Under the pieces are notes generated by a model. It worked only from the letters and a program-made list of their open reading frames with translations. It ran no database searches and was not told where the DNA came from. A stretch of DNA of 64,000 nt from Larkinella arboricola (GTDB taxonomy: Bacteria > Bacteroidota > Bacteroidia > Cytophagales > Spirosomataceae): assembly GCF_003259745.1 (NCBI RefSeq), contig NZ_QLMC01000003.1, positions 868,001 through 932,000 of the forward strand. Reading direction: 5' to 3'. The position numbers and the translations under genes are program-made. Shown piece after piece: positions 59,551-64,000 of the stretch (within the stretch, counting starts at the first letter, position 1; the number at the start of each line of letters is the position of its first letter).

Positions 59551-61146
59551 ATGAAGTATTTGCGTTACAGCGTCGGCTTCCTGTTGCTGGGTCAGTTGGC
59601 AATGGCCCAAACCGCCATGGATTATGCCAACACCATTCAGGCTGCCGACCTGGAAAAACACTTACGCGTGCTGGCTGCCGACGATATGCAGGGCCGTGAA
59701 ACCGGTACGGCCGGTCAGCGAAAAGCCGCCGATTACATTGCCAAACAGTTTGCCGACGAAAAACTGCAGCCCATCGTCAAAAGCGAGGATGGCAAAACAG
59801 GCTACTTTCAGCCGTTCAAACTCTATCAGAAAACCTGGGGGGAATTTTACGTTAAGGCCGGAGGCAAGACCTACAATTACCCGAAAGATTTTATTGTTAA
59901 CGGCCTGTTTGCGGTGATGCAGGAAACCCCGGGCGAAACGGTTTTTGCGGGTTACGGTATCTTTTCGGATCAATACAACGACTACGCCAAACTGGATGTT
60001 AAGGGCAAAGCCGTGGTGATTCTGGAAGGTGAACCTAAAAAAGCCAACGGGAATTATGTGATCACTAATTCCAAAAAACCGTCGGACTGGAGCAGCGAGG
60101 AAAGCGTACGCAAAAAAGCCATAATTGCCAAGGATAAGGGAGCCGAACAGGTATTTATCGTTTCGGCCGAATCGCCGGAAGCCTACCGCCAGCTGGTGGC
60201 CCAGCGCACGGCCCTGATGGGTCGCTTCAATCGGATGAGCCTCAAACCGTCGATGGAGAAAATCGGTGCCGTCGGAACGTTTCTGATTACGCAGGAAATG
60301 GCCGCTAACCTGCTGAACACAACAGCCCCAAAATTGCAGAGCGCCGTCGCGAAGATCAATAAAACCGGCAAACCGAACTCGGGCGTTCTGAAGGGCAAAA
60401 TCAGCCTGAAAGCCGAACGGAAAGACGAGATTCTCGAAAGCAGCAACGTTCTGGGCTTTCTGGAAGGAACCGACAAAAAAGACGAAATTGTGGTGATTTC
60501 GGCGCATTATGACCACATCGGCGTCAATCCCGACGGTCAGGTAAACAACGGGGCCAACGATGACGGTTCGGGCACGGTTTCGGTTATTGAAATTGCGCAG
60601 GCCTTCGCCAAAGCCAAAGCCGAGGGCCACGGTCCGCGCCGGAGTATGCTGTTCCTGACGGTTTCGGGCGAAGAAAAGGGGCTGCTCGGTTCGGAATATT
60701 ACACCGACATGAACCCGGTGCTGCCGCTGGAGAATACCGTCTGCGACCTGAACATCGATATGGTAGGCCGCGTGGACGACCTGCACGAAGGCAAATCCGA
60801 TAACTACATCTACGTGATTGGCTCCGACAAACTGTCGTCGGAACTGCACCAGATCAGCGAAGAAGCCAACCGGAAGTACACCATGATGGATCTGGATTAT
60901 AAATACAATGAGCCCAGCGATCCGCAGCGGATCTACTACCGCTCTGACCACTACAACTTTGCCAAGCACAAAATCCCCATCATTTTCTACTTCAACGGTT
61001 TGCACGCCGATTACCACCGCCCCGGCGATGACGTGGAAAAGATCGATTTTAAGCTGGCCGAAAAATCAGCGCGGCTGGTGTTCTATACCGCCTGGGAGAT
61101 TGTAAACCGGGAAAATAAGCTGGTTGTGGATAGCAACAAGCCGTAA
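59551..61146 (+). CDS. Secreted M28-family zinc metallopeptidase with PA domain
   Basis: The ATG at 59551 gives a signal peptide (VGFLLLGQLAMAQ). A protease-associated (PA) domain follows (FAGYGIFSDQYNDYAKLDVKG, VVILEGEP). The M28 domain has HYDHIGVNPDGQVNNGANDDGSGTV (His and Asp ligands), SGEEKGLLGSEYY (catalytic Glu pair), CDLNIDMVGRVDD and RSDHYNFAKHKIPIIFYF (final His ligand). The protein probably acts as an aminopeptidase at the cell surface or in the periplasm. At 531 residues it is complete. The frame upstream of the ATG would read through the promoter hairpin. Confidence 0.93.
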   Translation: MKYLRYSVGFLLLGQLAMAQTAMDYANTIQAADLEKHLRVLAADDMQGRETGTAGQRKAADYIAKQFADEKLQPIVKSEDGKTGYFQPFKLYQKTWGEFYVKAGGKTYNYPKDFIVNGLFAVMQETPGETVFAGYGIFSDQYNDYAKLDVKGKAVVILEGEPKKANGNYVITNSKKPSDWSSEESVRKKAIIAKDKGAEQVFIVSAESPEAYRQLVAQRTALMGRFNRMSLKPSMEKIGAVGTFLITQEMAANLLNTTAPKLQSAVAKINKTGKPNSGVLKGKISLKAERKDEILESSNVLGFLEGTDKKDEIVVISAHYDHIGVNPDGQVNNGANDDGSGTVSVIEIAQAFAKAKAEGHGPRRSMLFLTVSGEEKGLLGSEYYTDMNPVLPLENTVCDLNIDMVGRVDDLHEGKSDNYIYVIGSDKLSSELHQISEEANRKYTMMDLDYKYNEPSDPQRIYYRSDHYNFAKHKIPIIFYFNGLHADYHRPGDDVEKIDFKLAEKSARLVFYTAWEIVNRENKLVVDSNKP

Positions 61147-61177
61147 GCCAGAATCAGGCAGATTTAAGGAGTAACCG

Positions 61178-61214
61178 ATATTCCCGCTACAACAACGGTT
61201 TGTAGCGGGAATAT
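61178..61214. terminator. Hairpin between M28 peptidase and amidohydrolase genes
   Basis: ATATTCCCGCTACAA (61178-61192) and TTGTAGCGGGAATAT (61200-61214) form a perfect 15-bp stem with a seven-base loop between convergent genes. The adjoining sequence TCATTTTAG gives only a weak T-tract. Confidence 0.75.
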
Positions 61215-61230
61215 TCATTTTAGACAATAG

Positions 61231-62856
61231 TTAGTTTCCGGTTGAAATTTTGGCGGGCTTAGGAGCCATGCCCGGTTGTGCGATTTCGAAATTTTCTTTC
61301 TGTTTGGCTTCGGCAACAATCTTGCGGACATCGGCCAGCAGTTGTTTGGCATCGTAGACAACGCCGTCTTTTACGGTATATTTCACCCCGCCAACCCGCG
61401 TTACTTCATTTTTTTCGTTCAGGTGAATGGCTCCCGTGCCGTACAGGACTTTCAGGTTCGCCAGCGGGTTCTCTTCAGTAATCACAAAATCGGCCAGTTT
61501 ACCGACTTCCACCGAACCAATCTGATCAGCCATACCGAGGGCTTCGGCCCCTTTCAGCGTGGCCGCCCGGATCACTTCCAGCGGATGGAAACCCGCTTCA
61601 CGCAGCAACTCCAGCTCACGGATGTAGGCAAAACCGTATAACTGGTAGATATAGCCCGAATCAGACCCCGTGGTGACGCGTCCGCCCCGATTTTTGTATT
61701 CGTTGATAAATGCCATCCACAGTTGGTAATTGCGCTTCCAGGTTACTTCCTGCTCCGTTCCCCAGTTGTGCCAGTACGACCCGTGCGAAATCCGGCTCGG
61801 TCCATAAAACCGCCAGAGCGACGGAAGCGTGTATTCATCGTGCCACTCAGCCCGGCGGGTTAACATCAATTCGCGGTTGGCCTCGTAAATGTTAAACGTT
61901 GGGTCGATGGTAAAATCCAGCGCGATCAGTTCATCCATCACCCTGTTCCACTTTTCGGTGCCCGGTTTGGCGGCTTGCTGCCAGAGCTTACCGGCCTCCT
62001 CAAACCGATTTTGCTCGTTGTTATAGTTATAATCGGCGGGGTACGACTGAACGGTTTTATCCTCAAACAGGGCTTCGGGTAAACCATACCAGTGCTCCAT
62101 CGTCGTCAGACCGGCTTTGGCGGTTGCCAGCGCATTCATCCGGGCCACTTCCAGTTGCGCGTGGTGGCAAGCCGAACGCAGGCCCAGCTTTTTGTTTTCG
62201 TCCAGAGCTGCCCGAAAGACATCCGGTTCAGCTCCAAAAAACTTGATACCGTCGGCTCCTTTTTTAGCATTTTCGCGGACCCACGCCCGGGCTTGCTCAG
62301 GTGTCGAAATCGGATCTTTGGCCCCCATCCCGAAAGCCGTATACGCTTTGATGCGGGGAGCCGTAATCTCGTTCCGCTCGCTTTTGGCGCGGTGGTCGAG
62401 CACCCAGTCGAGGCCGTTTCCCGCCGATGGATCGCGGATGGTCGTAATACCGTGTCCCAGCCAGAGTTTAAATACATATTCCGACGGCGTTCCCTGCGCC
62501 TTACCGCCGATGTGGCCGTGCATATCCACAAACCCCGGCATCAGGTACATGCCTTCGCAATTCAGCTCTTTGTCGCCGGGATTGGCCTGGGGGCGTCTTT
62601 TCCCGTCAATCGGAACACCGGGGTAGCCCACCTGCCGAATCTGGGTAATACGGTTTTTCTCCACCACAATATCAATCGGCCCGACCGGGGGCGCACCGGT
62701 GCTGTTGATGAGCGTAACGCCCCGGATGATGAGCCGTTTGTGGGGGCCATCGCCTTCCCTGCGGGTGGGGGCGTCGGTAATCTGGGCCAGTAAGCGGGAT
62801 GAAAAGGTAAAAAGCAGGAGTATGAGTGTAAACCGACGGGTAAAAATCGAGTTCAT
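61231..62856 (-). CDS. Secreted amidohydrolase-family protein
   Basis: A signal peptide (FTLILLLFTFSSRLLAQ) precedes the amidohydrolase fold. The metal motif HxH is in LMPGFVDMHGHIGGKA, the Lys bridging position is suggested by KKGADGIKFFGAEPD, and HH in LRSACHHAQLEVAR, the His in TTMEHWYGLP and the Asp in RVTTGSDSGYIYQL complete the site. The C-terminal sandwich is typical of secreted imidazolonepropionase/prolidase-like members. The substrate is not predictable. At 541 residues it is full length. It faces the VWA lipoprotein gene across a 256-bp gap. Confidence 0.9.
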   Translation of the reverse strand: MNSIFTRRFTLILLLFTFSSRLLAQITDAPTRREGDGPHKRLIIRGVTLINSTGAPPVGPIDIVVEKNRITQIRQVGYPGVPIDGKRRPQANPGDKELNCEGMYLMPGFVDMHGHIGGKAQGTPSEYVFKLWLGHGITTIRDPSAGNGLDWVLDHRAKSERNEITAPRIKAYTAFGMGAKDPISTPEQARAWVRENAKKGADGIKFFGAEPDVFRAALDENKKLGLRSACHHAQLEVARMNALATAKAGLTTMEHWYGLPEALFEDKTVQSYPADYNYNNEQNRFEEAGKLWQQAAKPGTEKWNRVMDELIALDFTIDPTFNIYEANRELMLTRRAEWHDEYTLPSLWRFYGPSRISHGSYWHNWGTEQEVTWKRNYQLWMAFINEYKNRGGRVTTGSDSGYIYQLYGFAYIRELELLREAGFHPLEVIRAATLKGAEALGMADQIGSVEVGKLADFVITEENPLANLKVLYGTGAIHLNEKNEVTRVGGVKYTVKDGVVYDAKQLLADVRKIVAEAKQKENFEIAQPGMAPKPAKISTGN

Positions 62857-63112
62857 ACCGTGATGGAGGGTTTGTTGATCAGCAGATTAAGCAATATACG
62901 GCGTTTGTTGGTACATTTGATTTTTCCCGAACGTGGTTTTGTTTACTGAGTAAAAAAGTCAAGATTCGGATAATTATTCGCCGATAAAGTACAAATTATT
63001 TGAATTGGGGGTGGTCGTTACAAACAACTCACCATACGCAACGTTTTACAAATAGCCGTTCACCAGCGCTTCAGCCGTTGATGACCGGAACTCCAAGGAC
63101 TGTTTAACGCTT

Positions 63113-63889
63113 ATGAAAACCCTGTTTTTTAGCTGCATTTTACTGCTGACCCTCGTAGCCTGCTCCTCCGACAGCGGGAAAGAAACCGATGCCAACACGC
63201 CGAAATCCGGCCCCATCTATACCCTGATTTTCCTGGACAAATCGGTAAGCGTTAATCCTAACCAGGCCTTTGTCGCCCAGAAATATCAAAGTGCCCTCAA
63301 CGACATCATCGAGCAGAATATCAAGAATAAAGGGGATAAACTGGAGGTTTATTTCATCCACGAAAATACCTCGAAAGCCCGCGCGCTGTCGGTGACGACA
63401 CGTTCCGAGATGGAAGACGTCAGCAGTGCCAACGCCACCGACCGCGAAACGGCCCAAACCAGCTTTGATGTGTCGCTGAGCCGCGAAAAAGCCGCCATCC
63501 GTCAGCGGGTGTTGCAGCAACTGGCCGCACCCAATTCTTCCTCTTCGCGGAAAGAAACCGACATCTGGGCCAGCCTGCCGGTGATTGCCAAAGCCAACGA
63601 AAGCGGAGCTACCGTAAAGGTGTATTATCTCAGCGATATGGTGGAGAGCGTCTACAGCGCCGGACGCCGGGACTTTCATAAAACTCCGCCGAAAGACAAT
63701 GCTCAGGCCGAAACCTGGGCCAAAGCCGACGCGGGGCAATTGAAACGGCACATGATTGGTAGCCCGGATATCGAAATGATTCTGCCGTTTGCGCCGGATG
63801 CGTCGGTGAAAGTAAATAACCCGGCGGTGACGCAGTACTGGACCACCTTGTTTCAGGAACTGGGGGCCGGAACTGTTGAGGAGCAATAA
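63113..63889 (+). CDS. VWA-like lipoprotein, unknown role
   Basis: The lipobox TLVAC puts the lipidated Cys at residue 17. The mature domain resembles a von Willebrand factor A-like fold: YTLIFLDKSVSVNP (a MIDAS-like DxSxS), ETDIWASLPVIAKANESGA (Thr-x-Asp region) and VKVYYLSDMVES (Asp). The C-terminal ~70 residues are unassigned. Lipid-anchored VWA proteins often bind metal-dependent ligands at the surface, but none is indicated here. The upstream gap is AT-rich with no clear promoter. The gene ends 10 bp before the stop of the minus-strand fragment at 63900, so the two are convergent. Confidence 0.75.
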   Translation: MKTLFFSCILLLTLVACSSDSGKETDANTPKSGPIYTLIFLDKSVSVNPNQAFVAQKYQSALNDIIEQNIKNKGDKLEVYFIHENTSKARALSVTTRSEMEDVSSANATDRETAQTSFDVSLSREKAAIRQRVLQQLAAPNSSSSRKETDIWASLPVIAKANESGATVKVYYLSDMVESVYSAGRRDFHKTPPKDNAQAETWAKADAGQLKRHMIGSPDIEMILPFAPDASVKVNNPAVTQYWTTLFQELGAGTVEEQ

Positions 63890-63899
63890 CCCGGCTTTG

Positions 63900-63998
63900 T
63901 TACGAAGCCGTATTCAGCGACCGGACGAATTCGATTAGTTCATTAACGTCCAGAATAAAGTCGATGGGCGTGTTGAGAATGGCCTGCTGCGGCATAAA
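63900..63998 (-). CDS. Partial CheB-like methylesterase C-terminus
   Basis: Only the last 32 residues are in the window. The minus-strand reading is FMPQQAILNTPIDFIL then DVNELIEFVRSLNTAS and a stop at 63900-63902, with the gene continuing past the right edge. The pattern MP-x-x-AI-x(4)-DF/YVL followed by a helical end is what I expect at the C-terminus of CheB chemotaxis methylesterases (MPRAAIATGxVDxVLPLxxI). The identity is a guess from this short piece; another Rossmann-type protein is possible. Confidence 0.5.
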   Translation of the reverse strand, partial: FMPQQAILNTPIDFILDVNELIEFVRSLNTAS

Positions 63999-64000
63999 GC

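Noticed and set aside
59662-61017. Antisense open frame of ~451 codons opposite the M28 peptidase gene
   Set aside because: The plus-strand gene has an intact signal peptide, PA domain and zinc ligands; the antisense frame has none.
1-64000. tRNA, rRNA, CRISPR, insertion sequence or prophage
   Set aside because: No conserved T-loop motif in a cloverleaf context, no repeat-spacer pattern, no transposase or integrase motif and no phage structural gene was found by reading.

Overview
The window is a stretch of chromosome from a member of the Bacteroidota, most likely order Cytophagales, family Spirosomataceae or a relative (Spirosoma or Larkinella type). The evidence is TAnnTTTG-type -7 promoter elements, a lack of obvious Shine-Dalgarno sequences, a TonB receptor with an N-terminal STN domain next to a DUF4249 lipoprotein, a DUF3078 protein, many LytTR regulators, L13 that begins in the MDTLSYKT style, and a fairly high GC content for the phylum. 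The genus is inferred from general familiarity, not from any search. I saw no rRNA, tRNA, CRISPR array, transposase or phage module.

Region by region: 1-3185 holds the end of a dcw-type cell-wall operon (PASTA-containing penicillin-binding protein, murE, mraY), which stops before murD. 3186-6455 is a translation block (rplM, rpsI, rpsB, tsf) with its own promoter, a structured leader and a strong terminator. 6573-12141 is visibly AT-richer and regulatory: an ECF sigma factor with a hydrophobic tail, a 67-residue protein, a small MscS-like channel, a DUF3078 protein, a LytTR response regulator, two stand-alone LytTR proteins and a membrane-anchored coiled-coil protein. 12445-26337 is housekeeping and salvage: a Fpg/Nei glycosylase, a DUF5009-like membrane acyltransferase, a GH18 chitinase, a TPMT-type methyltransferase, a Tet-type MFS exporter, an aldose epimerase, an OmpA lipoprotein, L-2-hydroxyglutarate oxidase, anhydro-MurNAc kinase, fructosamine kinase, a DEAD helicase and a TPR protein. 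26490-31091 holds a membrane LytTR regulator, a rhomboid protease, a polyprenyl synthase, miaA and an unusual GNAT-like protein.

31224-38300 is a four-gene outer-membrane operon (secreted protein, STN-TonB receptor, DUF4249 lipoprotein, MG2-like protein). 38416-51489 contains a lipoprotein, a CehA/McbA metallohydrolase, an FMN reductase, a nucleoside deaminase, RNase R, an exonuclease-fold protein that has lost two catalytic residues, lipB, yraN, an S41 peptidase and gcvP. 51681-59412 is a surface-glycan cluster: three GT2 glycosyltransferases, two methyltransferases, a large polytopic protein, DUF2304 and a flippase-like protein. The window closes with an M28 peptidase, an amidohydrolase, a VWA-like lipoprotein and the C-terminus of what looks like CheB.

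No single new system is proven. The most distinctive items are the sigma/MscS operon, the pseudoknot-like leader upstream of rplM, promoters followed at once by hairpins, a family of imperfect palindromes lying 3' of genes, and the degenerate DEDD exonuclease.
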